Source: Plectosphaerella cucumerina (lineage: Eukaryota > Ascomycota > Sordariomycetes > Glomerellales > Plectosphaerellaceae). Taken from it: a stretch of DNA of 64,000 bases. Positions within the stretch are counted from its first letter, which is position 1; each line of letters begins with the position of its first letter. Made by a program: the position numbers and the translations under genes. Positions 1 to 10,426 of this stretch are shown here, in pieces. The stretch spans positions 3,596,001-3,660,000 of the forward strand of contig JAGPXD010000005.1 in assembly GCA_020746995.1 (NCBI GenBank), in the 5' to 3' direction. The notes beneath the pieces were generated by a model that was not told the DNA's origin, made no database searches, and worked only from the letters and a program-made list of their open reading frames with translations.

Positions 1-42
1 AACATCAAATCATTCTTCACCAGGCACAACCTCCCGCCTGCC

Positions 43-492
43 ATGGCTGTCCACGCGAAATTTCCGACACTTACATGCCCACACGTCGCAGCACACACCA
101 CGACACATCACGGCCCAGAACACGCGCGACTCTCCAGCGTGAACCTACTGATGGAGCAGCCCAAGACCATGAACCCCCACGCCCAGACGGTGAACCAAGA
201 AGACACCACCTCCAGCCCAACGAGCAGCGAGCCCTGCACGCCCCTCCCCCGGCGCAGCTCCGAGGCCGAGATCGAGGCGCGCCTGGCCCGTATCCCGGGC
301 CACGTGGAACACTGCGACACAGCGGCGTGTGCGCTCGACCCGGAGAGGCTGGCGAGGCTGCGAGAGGCACAGGCAGAGGCGATGGAGGAGCTCAAGCGGA
401 GCGTCGTCTTCCGGCCGAGCAGCGAGATGGCGATGGCGTTGGCGGAGATTGAGAGGAGGAAGATGTGGGAAGACCTAAGGGCGTGGGAGTAG
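43..492 (+). CDS. Hypothetical small protein, 149 residues
   Basis: I do not recognise this protein. It is an intronless frame with a low-complexity Thr/His/Pro-rich first third and a second half rich in Glu, Arg, Ala and Leu that should form helices (for example AEIEARLARI and LARLREAQAEAMEELKRS). In-frame Met codons at residues 37 and 43 are alternative starts and the more conserved-looking part lies after them, so the N-terminus is uncertain. There is no signal peptide or membrane segment. It lies within 50 bases of the window edge, so an upstream exon cannot be excluded. Coding status is inferred only from composition and from an open frame longer than chance would favour. Confidence 0.45.
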   Translation: MAVHAKFPTLTCPHVAAHTTTHHGPEHARLSSVNLLMEQPKTMNPHAQTVNQEDTTSSPTSSEPCTPLPRRSSEAEIEARLARIPGHVEHCDTAACALDPERLARLREAQAEAMEELKRSVVFRPSSEMAMALAEIERRKMWEDLRAWE

Positions 493-1072
493 GGGAATAT
501 GGTACTTGATGACAACTGGTGTAATGGGTAATGGACGGGGTCAAATGGGTTTGGGTAGGTCTAGCATCAGCATGTCGGGCTCCTCATGGAGCGCACTGCC
601 GTGGACGAAGCTGCCCAAAAGTCATGTACGATATGGTTCAATTGACCCAGCGAGCTTCTCGATACGGCTTGTCAATCGTGGCAGCAGACTAGGTGAAGAA
701 GTAGGTAAATCAATGCAGCAAAGTAATTGTAGTCGAACACAGATGTTTCTGAGGTCGCGTCGACAGATTCGATGCTGGTGATCCGTTCCCAGCGCAGTCG
801 TGGTGTGGTGCGACAGGAGAGACCCACCAGAGTGCCGATGGTCACGTGGGGTCGCGTCTGGGTCGGGCGTCCGTGCTCCCCCCGCGCGTTTGCCTGGCGC
901 GGCTTCAGGGATCATCACACCTCCCAGCTCGGACGTCACGTCTCGCTCGGCGCAGCTGGTGCCTGGAGTCTGGTATCACCGACCGCCGGTCTTCTTTAAA
1001 AGTCAAAGCCCCATCTCAACTGAGTAACCCAGCGGAGGACCCCTTCTTTTCCATCAGCCCAAATCAAACACC
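493..1072. other. Intergenic, upstream region of Ku80
   Basis: No convincing gene. Open frames here are short and overlap on both strands. The last 100 bases are the likely leader and core promoter of the Ku80 gene; I see no clear TATA box. Confidence 0.5.
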
Positions 1073-3424
1073 ATGGCTGATAAGGAGGCAACCGTCTTCA
1101 TCGTCGACCTGGGTGCGCCCATGGGCGACTGCCACAACGGACGCACCGAACCCGACCTCGACTGGAGCATGCGCTACGTCTGGGACAAGATCTCCAACAC
1201 CGTTGCCGCCTCACGCAAGACCTGGACCATTGGCGTCCTTGGTCTTCGCACTGATGACACGCGCCACGCCCTCCAGGAAGAGGATGGCTACGAGAACATT
1301 TCCGTCCTGCGCGAAATTGGTCCCATGAACATGACCTCGCTCAAGGAGCTGCAGCCTCTCATTACACCCAGCAATACCGAAGTTGGAGATGCCATTTCAG
1401 CCGTCGTCATTGCCGTTGACATGATCTCTGCCTTCACCAAGAAGCTCAAGTACAAGCGCCGCGTGTACCTGATCACCGATGGCACGGCGCCTATCGATGG
1501 CGACGATCTGGGGGATATCACCAACAAGATTAACGACGAGGGCATCGAGCTGATTGTTCTGTAAGCATACTCCGCAGCCGTGTGATTGCACTACTGACAT
1601 TTCCAGGGGCGTCGACTTTGATGACTCTGATTACGGCTTCAAGGAAGAAGACAAGCCGAGCTTGAAGGTAGGCGCGGACCCAGTTCCGCAGAAGTTGTGT
1701 CTCACACATGACAGAAAAGGAACGAAACCATCCTCAAGAACTTCGTCGATGGATGCGAAAACGCCCAATTCGCCACCATTGCTGAGGCCATTGATGAGCT
1801 CGACACCCCTCGCCTCAAGCCTGTCAGGCCCTACAAGAGCTACGACGGACCCCTGACTCTGGGCGACCCCAATGACCCGAAGCGCCCCAGCCCAATGACC
1901 ATCAACGTCGAGCGCTACTTCAAGACCAAGCTTGCCCGGCCCATCGCTGCCACCACCGTGGTAGTCAAGGCCGACGAGAGCGCCTCCCAAGCCCCTGAAG
2001 ACGTCCCCATGGACGACGTCGACGGTGCTGAGTTTGCAGGCGTCAAAAGTATGCGCACCTACACGGTGCCCGACCCCGATGCCCCCGGCGGCAAGAAGGG
2101 CGTCGAATATGAGGACCTCGCCAAGGGGTACGAATACGGCAGAACCGCCGTGCACATCAGCGAATCCGAGTTCAACATCACAAAGCTCGAGACCACCAAG
2201 AGCTTCACCATTCTGGGCTTCGTGCCGAATGACAAGGTAAGCACTGTAATACTTAGTTCCTCGAATCTGGCTAACCGGCGCAGCATGAGCCCTTCCTGAA
2301 CATGGGCGAGACATGTATGACGGTAGCGCGAAAGTTTGACGACAAGTCGCAGATAGCTCTGTCGTCCCTGGTGCACGCTCTCTACGAGCTCTCCTCCTAC
2401 GCCGTCGCGCGCATCGTCCTCAAGGACGGAAAAGAACCCCTGCTTGTCTTGTTGGCACCCTCGATCGAGCCCGACCTTGAGTGCCTCTACGACATCCCCC
2501 TCCCCTTTGCCGAAGACGTCCGCACCTATCGCTTCCCGCCGCTCGACAGGGTCATCACCGTCAACGGCCAGACCCTCACGAAACACCGCCTGCTGCCCAG
2601 CGATGAGTTGGCCGACGCCATGAGTGACTACGTCGACGCTATGGACCTGAGCACCGCCGCAATCGGCGATGACGGCGAGCGTGCAGAGTTCGCTCCGTTT
2701 GACGAATCCTTCAACCCCATCATCCACCGCATCAACCAGGCCGTCCGAACACGTGCGGTCAAGCCAGAAGGCCCCATCGAGCCCATCGCCCCCATCCTCC
2801 TCCGCCACGCTGTCCCGCCGGAAGACCTCGTTAAAAATGCCCAGTCTGAGGCCAAGTACCTCGTCGAGGCTGCAGAAGTCAAGCGCGTCCCGCCAAAGGC
2901 AAAGTCCAAACGCGCCCGCGAGACGGCCAAGCCCATCTCTGGCCTCGATGTCGACGCCCTCTTGGGTGGCCAGCCCAAGCGCCCACGCTTCGTGTCGCGC
3001 GAGAACGCCATACCCGACTTTGTCCAGGCCCTTTTCGCCACGACGGAGGAAGATGTCGTCGAGGAGATTCATAACCAGATGGGCGAGGTCATCCGCGACC
3101 TCATCACCGAAAGCTTCGGCGACGCCGCTTACGAGAGGGCCATCGAAAACCTGAAGAACATGCGCATCAACTCGATTGCTTATGAGGTGCCGGAGTTGTA
3201 TAACATATTCATGCGCGATCTGAAGAAGCGCCTGCTCGCGGGCGAGCTTGGCGGTGACCGCAGGGAGATGTGGTGGCGGGTGAAGACGGGAAAACTTGGT
3301 CTTGTGGCTTCGACGGAGACCGAGTTGTCGGACGTGGCGCCGGAGCAGGCGGAGGAGGTAAGTTTGCCGTTTCCTAGAGGGATTGTTCATTGCTGACTTT
3401 TAGTAGTTTCTCAGGGCGAGATGA
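1073..3424 (+). CDS. ku80: Ku80, ATP-dependent DNA helicase II subunit 2 (NHEJ)
   Basis: Ku80 pairs with Ku70 to bind DNA double-strand ends in the nucleus and start non-homologous end joining; it also acts at telomeres. Five exons join in one frame: 1073-1560, 1607-1667, 1715-2236, 2284-3357 and a tiny last exon 3407-3424, giving 720 residues, the usual fungal Ku80 length. The N-terminal von Willebrand A-type domain starts at once (VFIVDLGAPM near residue 8). The central Ku beta-barrel core follows (SFTILGFVPNDK, LSSLVHALYELSSYAVARIV). The basic PKAKSKRARE stretch is in the C-terminal third, ahead of the helical arm (VVEEIHNQMGEVIRDLITESF). Introns are 46-49 nt with GTAAG or GTAGG donors. 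The last exon is chosen because a Phe-Leu tail resembles other fungal Ku80 ends, but the acceptor is a tandem TAGTAG, so the terminus is less certain. Confidence 0.93.
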
Positions 3425-3650
3425 TGCGCGGTGGCCGTGAGGGAGTAGTAATTGACGATTCATGATGCAACGAAGCCTGAAGCTTGAACGTGGAATGGTA
3501 GATTGATCGTGTGGTGACTGCAGACTAACCCGGGCTTCAACATCTTGCGACGGGCTTCCAATATCGCAATTTTGCGTGGTAGCAGTGCCTGTTGCGCTAT
3601 TCCCAATGTTGTAGACTGACCCAGGGCGACCTCGAACCCTCAACCCAAAG

Positions 3651-4667
3651 TCATGATGGAGCTGGCAAACTCGGCAAGTCGCTCCGGCATATATCATCAG
3701 TCCAATATTGCACTCCTTGTCCCACCAAATCATTACCACACACGCCATTTTTCTGCCAGAGGACAACTTTCTTGTACCGCTTGGAGCTGACCCTCTGATC
3801 GATTTTAAAGCTGCGAGTGAGAAGTCAGCTATCGCAAGCGGCGCCTCGAAGACAAGTATGTCAAACTCACAGTGCTGTATTTCGCGCCGTCAACAAGCTC
3901 CTGAAATCCAGATCTTGAAGCTGCGAAGAGTCCCTAAGGTACAGCCGAACCTCGGCCATCCAGGTCCTGTCAACTTGAGGCAGTGCTTCGCGGGATGTGA
4001 ATGCCCAAATTCGCCGGCAGCGGAAGCCACGCAAATTTCTTCTACCTGTCTCCCAGCGTTGCATGCCCGGGTCAAGGTTTGCCTCTGAGAAGCAAATCCC
4101 TTCTTGTTTTCCGAAGCAAGGCTGGGTTTTGGACACGGCGGTTACGCTAATGTACCAGTTCGAGTACAAAGGATTGGTTGCCAGTTTCCATGAGAGGCAC
4201 CAGCCCCAATTGCGCGTCCACCGTGCCCCGCGATGGGTTTTGAGGATGACGTCTCCGGGAAGGGGAGCGAGCCCGTATGAAGGCGAGCCCAGTCGGTGGC
4301 CCTCGCGAAGGAATCGGGCGAGCCGACTCCGGCCATTAAGCCAATACTCGATGGGCCAGCAATGGAAGAGAGCTATCCTGTCACTGGAGTGCCACTCGTT
4401 GTAAAAGTCGCAGCGACGGTACGCTGCGACAGTCTGTAGGCGAGTCTTCGGTCGTGGGGTTTCGAGGTATGCATTATATGAGGGAGGGCGAGGGGAGGCG
4501 TTGTCCACAGGCTTTGCAGCATCATGCTTGACTCCGTTGATGCCCTTGGCTGTGTTTGTGACCGTGGCGGCATCGTGATGTTGCTGGGGCTGTTCGAATT
4601 GCCCTTGTTGAGGCTGCAGTGGCGGCGGCACCCCCATCTCAGCAAAAGACGGCAAAGACATGGCCAT
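3651..4667 (-). CDS. Orphan fungal protein, paralogue A (partner at 59353-60365)
   Basis: Unknown function. Two exons, 4667-3871 and 3810-3651, give about 318 residues. The N-terminal 65 residues are Pro/Gln-rich and probably disordered; the rest is a Trp-rich globular region (WGWCLSWKL, DRTWMAEV). It is clearly related to the protein at 59353-60365: the blocks WGWC-SW, DR-WMAEV and LD-RSLLTA-NTALFKIDQ are shared, and the intron sits at the same codon and phase in both genes. Near the C-terminus the frame departs from the paralogue. The conserved ending (PERLAEFASS and onward, stop near 3640) lies in another frame, so this copy either ends with a new tail or carries a small insertion. No signal peptide or membrane segment is visible. 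It is convergent with Ku80. Confidence 0.7.
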
Positions 4668-5372
4668 CTAAACAGTCGAGCCTACCGAGGATCGGATCTG
4701 AGGAACGTAGATATGATGTCGCAGTCGTCAACTTCTTGCTTGCGAATGTCTTGACGACGCCTGGCTGGAGGGCAAGTCTTGAGTTAAATACATCACGGAC
4801 AGCCTGTGCCCTCGAAGTCTTCGAATTCTTTGCTTCCATGGTATAGCCCCTGGGTCAGCCCGCAGTCAGCCAAAGTCTCGTTTGTCATGATGAGACGTTG
4901 GGCAGATCATGCTGTAGTGCTGTCGGCCTTGGGGGCGGCAGCCACATTCTGGAGAAGCGACGCCATCTCCCATATTGCGTCGCGATGACCTCTGCGCCTC
5001 CACTGATCTCGATGGTGCAATGAGAATTCGAGGAATGATTGAAATCTGCTGTCCGTTAACATGATGCTCATCGAGGGGTCGATGACAGGTCGTCGGACCC
5101 GGACCCCCACGACCACCCGATTTCCGCTGTGGAGCGCCGAGACCTACCGGGGCTAAGGCCCCTGCAGCTTTAGCGTCGTGCGGGACCTCGGCCGCCTAAA
5201 TGCAATCATCACCACTCCGACTCCGACTCGTATGATACTTCCCAACGACCCTCCGCGACACCTTTGCGCCGCCGAACCTCTTCCTCTTCACAACCGTCGC
5301 AGCCACCCAAAACCACCTCATCGACATCTGAACGCACGCATCTACACGCAGGCACCTTTCTATACCCTCGAA
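4668..5372. other. Intergenic between divergent genes
   Basis: No gene supported. It contains the promoters of the minus-strand orphan gene and the plus-strand TMEM205-like gene; open frames are short and uncharacteristic. Confidence 0.45.
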
Positions 5373-6091
5373 ATGGCCGGCTCAGCCTTCCTCTCCGTGG
5401 CGCCGTACCACATCCTCTCGTGCGTCCACCCCAAGACCTCCTCCAGCTACTACGACACAACTGACCCGCTCCCTCCAGCTACGGCACCCTCCTCGGCACG
5501 AGCTTCTTCCACGTACGACTCATCCTCCATAATACCCCCCTCACGGGCTGACGCGACTCTCACCTCCACATAGACCTTCGTCAACGGCATCACAATGTTC
5601 CGCGTCCTCGAGCGCCCAGCCTTCTCCGCCGCCCAGAGCGCCCTCTTCCCAATCTACTTCTCCCTACAGACCGCCCTGCCCATCATCCTCGCCCTCACAT
5701 ACCCCGGTAGCTCCAACCCTCTTGGCCCCGCCTCAGGCCTCGCCGGCGTCCTCGACGACGCCAACCGCCGCGATACCCTGCTGCCCCTGGCCCTCGCCCT
5801 GGCCACTGGTGCCGCAAACCTCCTCGTTCTTCTGCCGCTCACGAAGCAGATCATGGCCGACCGCCGCGCGCAGGGCAAGTAGACCCTTTTGTCGCTTGAA
5901 AGCCACCCGCTGACCCCCGTGCAGAGAAGAAGGATGGCAAGAAGAGCTACCATGCCGGACCGCATTCGCCCGAGATGGCGGCTCTGAATAAGAGCTTCGG
6001 CAAGACGCATGGTATCTCCTCTGTTCTCAACCTGGTCACGTTTGTTGCCACTGTCGCTTATGGCTTCACCCTCGCCGCCCGACTTTCGTGA
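5373..6091 (+). CDS. TMEM205-like (DUF4149) membrane protein
   Basis: A fungal homologue of the TMEM205/DUF4149 family, small multi-pass membrane proteins of poorly known function. Four exons, 5373-5419, 5479-5512, 5574-5874 and 5925-6091, give 182 residues. The N-terminus (SVAPYHILSYGTLLGTSFFH) followed by TFVNGITMFRVL and FSAAQSALFPIYFSLQTA is the family signature. Hydrophobic segments fall near residues 12-30, 50-70, 95-115 and at the C-terminus (VLNLVTFVATVAYGFTLAARL). The exon 2 fragment of 34 nt was fixed by the family motif. The third intron, 5875-5924, has a GC donor in a strong context (CAGG/GCAAGT); the nearest GT donor would break the downstream frame. Start chosen as the Met immediately before the conserved N-terminus. 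Confidence 0.82.
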
Positions 6092-6481
6092 GTTGGGTGT
6101 GCATGGAGGTATGCAGCAGTGAGAGTCTGAACCCAGAGTTTCCCCTGACTCTAGGAAGGACTTGGCAGGACCCTCTGCCTTTACATTTAGAGATATCAAG
6201 CCAATCACAATGGACGGAGGCTTTTTGGGTTATCCAGCCTGGGCCTACAATCCAAGTGTGAAGTGGTCTTGCCATTGTGATCATTTCGTCGTCCAACAAC
6301 AGAGGAGACATGCCAACAGAGAGAACAGGTCAGCAGAGGAAGTATCGTGCCAAAGTAGCTGGGTAACGTGAGCAGCAGTCAAGTTGACGTGCTATGTCTC
6401 ATTTCGTCTCGTCGTCGATGAAATCTAGGCTACCAGACTACTCATATGCATCATAAACCATCCCGATCCCCTTCCAGCCGC
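6092..6481. terminator. Shared 3' region of two convergent genes
   Basis: The TMEM205-like gene and the exonuclease-like gene end tail to tail here. No further gene is seen; the interval must hold both polyadenylation regions, although I cannot place the cleavage sites. Confidence 0.35.
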
Positions 6482-8474
6482 TTACACGAAGGCCGTCTCA
6501 ACGACGCCATGGTAGCGCATGCGCCACTCGTGAGCATCCTCGCCAGGGCGGCGCTTTCTGCGAAGGGTCTCATCGAATTCCTTCACAGCAGGAGTGGCCT
6601 CGGCGGCCGGTGCGGCAACCTTGCCGGTATCCTCGCCAAGCTCTCCATTCAGCCTGCAGAGAAGACACGATTAGCAAGGTACCGGACGGGAGAAGGGTGC
6701 AACGTACTCGGCAAGCTCGGCGACCTCGTGGACGCGGGTCTTGACAGCCATGGTGATGAGCGCCTGGAGGGTGTAGGCAGCGTCGTTTCCGGCATTGTGG
6801 AGGTAAGTGTGCTTGATCTCAAGCTCGTTCAGGACGGTGGCCAGGTTGCGGGCCTGAGGGACATCGTTGACGATCTGGTCCATGTGCTGGGTGTCGATGA
6901 CGGTGGCGAAGGAGTAGATATCCTCAAGGTTGACACCCATGGACTTGAGGAAGCCCTGATCAGAACGGAAGCCGTGACCGATGACGACCAGGGGGCGGTG
7001 GAGCTCCCAGTCATTCTCGGTGACGCCGTCGGGGTAGATATGCTGCTTCAAGATGGCCAGCAGACGCTTGGGGAGGTCCTCCTCCTTGGGAAGCTCGGAA
7101 TCACTTCATCGATGCATTTCAGCGTTTGTAGAAGACGATCGGCGGTCACAGCGAAAGAACTTACCCAAAGTTGAACATGTCGGGACATCCCTTGACATAC
7201 TTCGAGTTGCGGCAGGCGCGCCACTCGTAGGTGAGGAGATGGTACGACTTGATCTTTTCGTGCCAGTCACGGCCCTCGACACCGGGGGCCACGTTGACGA
7301 TGTCACGGGTATCGAGAATGGAAATTCCAATCTCGTAGACAGTGTTGGAGGCTTCCTCGGCCACCTCAATGTCGATAGATGTGATGACAGCATCGCGGTA
7401 AGGATCGAAGGGGGCAGGCTTGGCAGTATCGAGCTGCAGGGGCCTGCCGTCGGCATCGTGGTAGGTCTTCTCCACGGGGCGAAGGCCAAGAAGGTGGTGG
7501 ACGAGCTGAAGCTCGGTGCGCTTGATCTTGTCCTGAGCCTCACGCTTGCGGGCGGCGCGCTCCTTCTCCTTGTTCTTGTCGCCGTCGACATTGCGGATGG
7601 AGAGCTTCGCGATGAGCTCGTCAATGACGGGCTGGGACAGGTCCTTGTAGCCATCGTCCTCGGCGTCCCAGTCAGGCATGTTCTTGAGAAGCTGCTCAAA
7701 CTCGGCCTTGGAGGTCGAGCGACCGAGGTAACGAGGACCGCAGTCACCAATGTCGAAGGTTATGGCGAAGGACAGGCCGGGAGCGCCCTCGGGGATGGTG
7801 AGCTTGATGCCGACAGTGGCATTGACCCAGTCGAGGAAGCGCTCAAACTGGTCGGTCGGGACGTAGAGCTTGGCCGGCAGGCGGTACTGCTTCGGATGGT
7901 AGAGGTAGAAGCTGCAAGGGGTTAGATGGGCCTGTCATTAGGGGTTCAGAAACTCACAAGTCCCAGACAAAGCCCTCGAGCATCTCCTCAAAGAGGTGAG
8001 CGGCCTTGACGTAGTTCTTCTTTCCAATGTATGAGTTGGGGTAGTTGACAGCTACATCCCAGCTGCAGAACTCCTCCTCGTTGAAGCAGAGGTCACCAAG
8101 CTCGAGGTTCTCGGCGTACTCATCGAACGTCATGGTTGCGAGCTCCTTGGCAAGAGCCTTGTCGATCGTGGAGACCGAAGGGGTCTGCCTGGTGCTGTCA
8201 ACACGTGGGGCCTTCTTGATGAATGAGTCGCCGAAGCTGTTCATGTAAAAATCAGAGTCAGTTCTTGCCTTTTTGAGGACAGCTGGGAGCAGGTTCCGAC
8301 GTACAGTGCTTGGGATGGAGGGCCATCCGCGTAGTACTTGCCCGAGTGCAGGCCGAAGTTGTCGGCTACCATTGCTTTATACTCGTCGTGGTAGGCCTGG
8401 ACATGCTTCTTGTACTCCTCCGGGTCACTCGGAGCGTTTTTCTTGAACTCCTCCCATCGATTGCGATTCGGCAT
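6482..8474 (-). CDS. Gfd2/YDR514C-like DEDDh exonuclease-fold protein
   Basis: A 587-residue protein with a C-terminal RNase H-like 3'-5' exonuclease domain of the DEDDh type. Five exons on the minus strand: 8474-8305, 8236-7958, 7911-7165, 7103-6708 and 6653-6482. The catalytic pattern is visible: Asp330 and Glu332 in SIDIEVAEE, a middle Asp in VIGHGFRSDQGF, and His501 plus Asp506 in HNAGNDAAYTLQAL. The N-terminal half (WDVAVNYPNSYIGKKNYVKAA and LYHPKQYRLPAKLYV) is a conserved fungal extension. The architecture matches yeast Gfd2/YDR514C-type proteins. Neurospora QIP, which degrades the passenger strand in RNA silencing, is also an exonuclease-domain protein, but orthology is not established here. 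The fourth exon uses a less usual AAG acceptor. The C-terminal tail is basic (RRKRRPG). Family is fairly sure; the biological role is inference. Confidence 0.8.
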
Positions 8475-9601
8475 GGCTGTGGTGTGAGGCCGGGCGGTTC
8501 TTGACGGGCGTTGATGAGAGGGTGAGAGGTGGAAGAGGAGAAAGGTAGAGGGTCAGTAGGTAGCCCGAAGAAAGGCACGGGATCACTTCCGAGGGTAGGC
8601 GACGAGCTCGATTGTGCAGTTGCCGATTGTATTTCAGCAGGCACGTGTTCTGCTAGCGTGATTGCCTCGTTGCTCAAGTTGGCATCCGTGGAGTGAAACG
8701 GCCGATGAGAGGCACGCCGAAAGGGCCAGGGCTTCAGTTTGCCGGCAGAATCAAGGGCAAGCACCGTGCTTGCATCCCTGAAAGATAGGGGAGGACCACA
8801 GTCCATCCGCCGTCCCGGTCTGTTGGTCATTCCAGTCCATGAACTGTGCAGTCCATCCAGCCTCACAGTCGGGTCCATTCACCATTGCAGTCCACCATCG
8901 CGTTTCATCCACCATCGCGCGACTCTTTATACTAGTCTTCAAGCACATGCTCTGATCCATGTGTGAAGCCAGTCATCTGTAGAGCCGACGGTTTGTGTTG
9001 CCTCAGTAGGTAGCCATATTGCAGCAAACTATGCCGGAAAGGGGGTCGGTCTCCTGAGCTTTTTGTGCCACATATGGAGTTCGTTGATTCAAAGGCATGG
9101 TCTTGCGTGTCAATGGCTGAGTGGAAAAAATCAAACCGCTTGCCAGCTTGGCCTCTCCACTATGCGGCTTTCCTATGTTGTTGACCTCTCACCCATGTTG
9201 ACCTGTCTACTCAGGCCCTGATGATGTACCCCTTTGTTGACTTGACTCCTCTTCTTTTGAAACCGAGGACGCCTTTGTAATGTACGAAGACATCAGTGAT
9301 CTTCTTGACTGATTACTGGACGAATAGGTGTAGAACCAACGTCGACAAACAGAACCGCTGAACAAGCGAAGACCTGCCCACCATCTACACAAAAGTCGTG
9401 TCACTCATCACATTCTCTTAACACAGCACCTCAAGTTGAGGGGAGAGTGCAGCCAGCCGGGCCGGCTCGCCAAATCCAATTCACACCTGACGCAGGCTCG
9501 CCCCGAGACGGAACATGCTAGCTTCCCCCACATCCAAACGCCTTCGCTATGACGAAACATTATTGGTACAGTTTATACACAAGCCGCCCAGGCCGGCCGG
9601 C
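8475..9601. other. Gene-free intergenic interval
   Basis: About 1.1 kb between two minus-strand genes. Only short overlapping frames are present. It contains a cluster of degenerate CAGTCCA repeats, listed separately, and otherwise acts as promoter of the exonuclease-like gene and 3' region of TIM14. Confidence 0.5.
8797..8917. repeat. Degenerate CAGTCCAYC repeat cluster
   Basis: Six imperfect copies of a 9-15 nt word of the type CAGTCCATC or CAGTCCACCATCGCG occur in 120 bases, with irregular spacing. It looks like a decayed minisatellite in the 5' region of the neighbouring gene. No function can be inferred. Confidence 0.5.
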
Positions 9602-10028
9602 CTACGACGACACCTGCTTCTCCAGCAGCTCCTTGGCCTCGTTGACCTTGGTCGCCAGGTACGGGCTGCCGCCTCTGTCGGGGTGGTTGAGGAGCATCAG
9701 GGTTCGGTGGGCCTTGCGGACCTTCTCCTTGGTGAGGGCGCGCTCGCTGGACGGGTCAGCTTCGGTGTTGCGAAGGGCGGGAAGAAGAGAACTCACTTGA
9801 GGGACAGGACGAGGGAAGCTTCCCGCTTGGTCATCTTGGGCTCGAAGCCGCCCTTGTAGAAGGCCTGGCCCATGGATCCGACACCACCGCGGGAGCGACG
9901 CCACGCGATGAGACCGGCACGACCCTGTTGCTTGTCAGTAGATGGTCCGGATGCGAGGGGAGCGGCGCTGCGCGTACGAGGAAGGCGGCGACGGCCACAC
10001 CGGCGCCCATAGCTGCAACAGAGGCCAT
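9602..10028 (-). CDS. pam18: TIM14/PAM18, J-domain subunit of mitochondrial import motor
   Basis: TIM14 is the inner-membrane J-protein that stimulates the ATPase of mitochondrial Hsp70 at the TIM23 channel during matrix import. Three exons, 10028-9978, 9924-9797 and 9746-9602, give 107 residues, the normal size. A short hydrophobic N-terminal anchor (VAAMGAGVAVAAFL) is followed by the linker with MGQAFYKGGFEPKM and the J domain (SLNERALTKEKVRKAHR). The HPD motif lies at residues 81-83, in NHPDRGGSPYLATKVNEAKE, which is nearly diagnostic of TIM14. It is divergent from RLP24 and shares a 398-bp promoter region with it. Confidence 0.95.
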
Positions 10029-10426
10029 TTTGGGATAGATCGTGATCGAGAGAGTCGAGGATGCGATGGCGATGGGTTGGTGGTCGATGACGGGACCAAG
10101 AGGTTGAAGTCGTCGCCCCCCGTCGCTCCAGAAAAAGATTGAGCCGAGTCTTTCCCGTCGCGGCCGCACGGTGATTGGCCACCCGCCAGACCGCCGCACC
10201 ACCAAGTGGATGCTGCTTATCTTATCGTGGCCATCCCGCATTTTCCTGAAATTTTTAGACCCGACCGACCTGTGCTCGACGCCTGTAGCTTTTCTGGGAC
10301 GAAGAGATTCCCGACTTTCGAGGTTTACAGCGCAGCCTCCCAGGTCGACAATCGCTCTCCAAACCGGTCCAACGACACCCATAATCAATCAGCGTCAACG
10401 GGCCCCGAGGTCCTAATACCGACGCC
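10029..10426. promoter_or_regulatory. Bidirectional promoter of TIM14 and RLP24
   Basis: The start codons of two divergent housekeeping genes are 398 bp apart. An inverted CCAAT box (GATTGG at 10173-10178) lies near the middle. No other gene fits in the interval. Confidence 0.55.

Noticed and set aside
2059..3390. 443-codon minus-strand frame opposite Ku80
   Set aside because: It is the antisense shadow of the Ku80 coding exons, produced by high GC at third positions.
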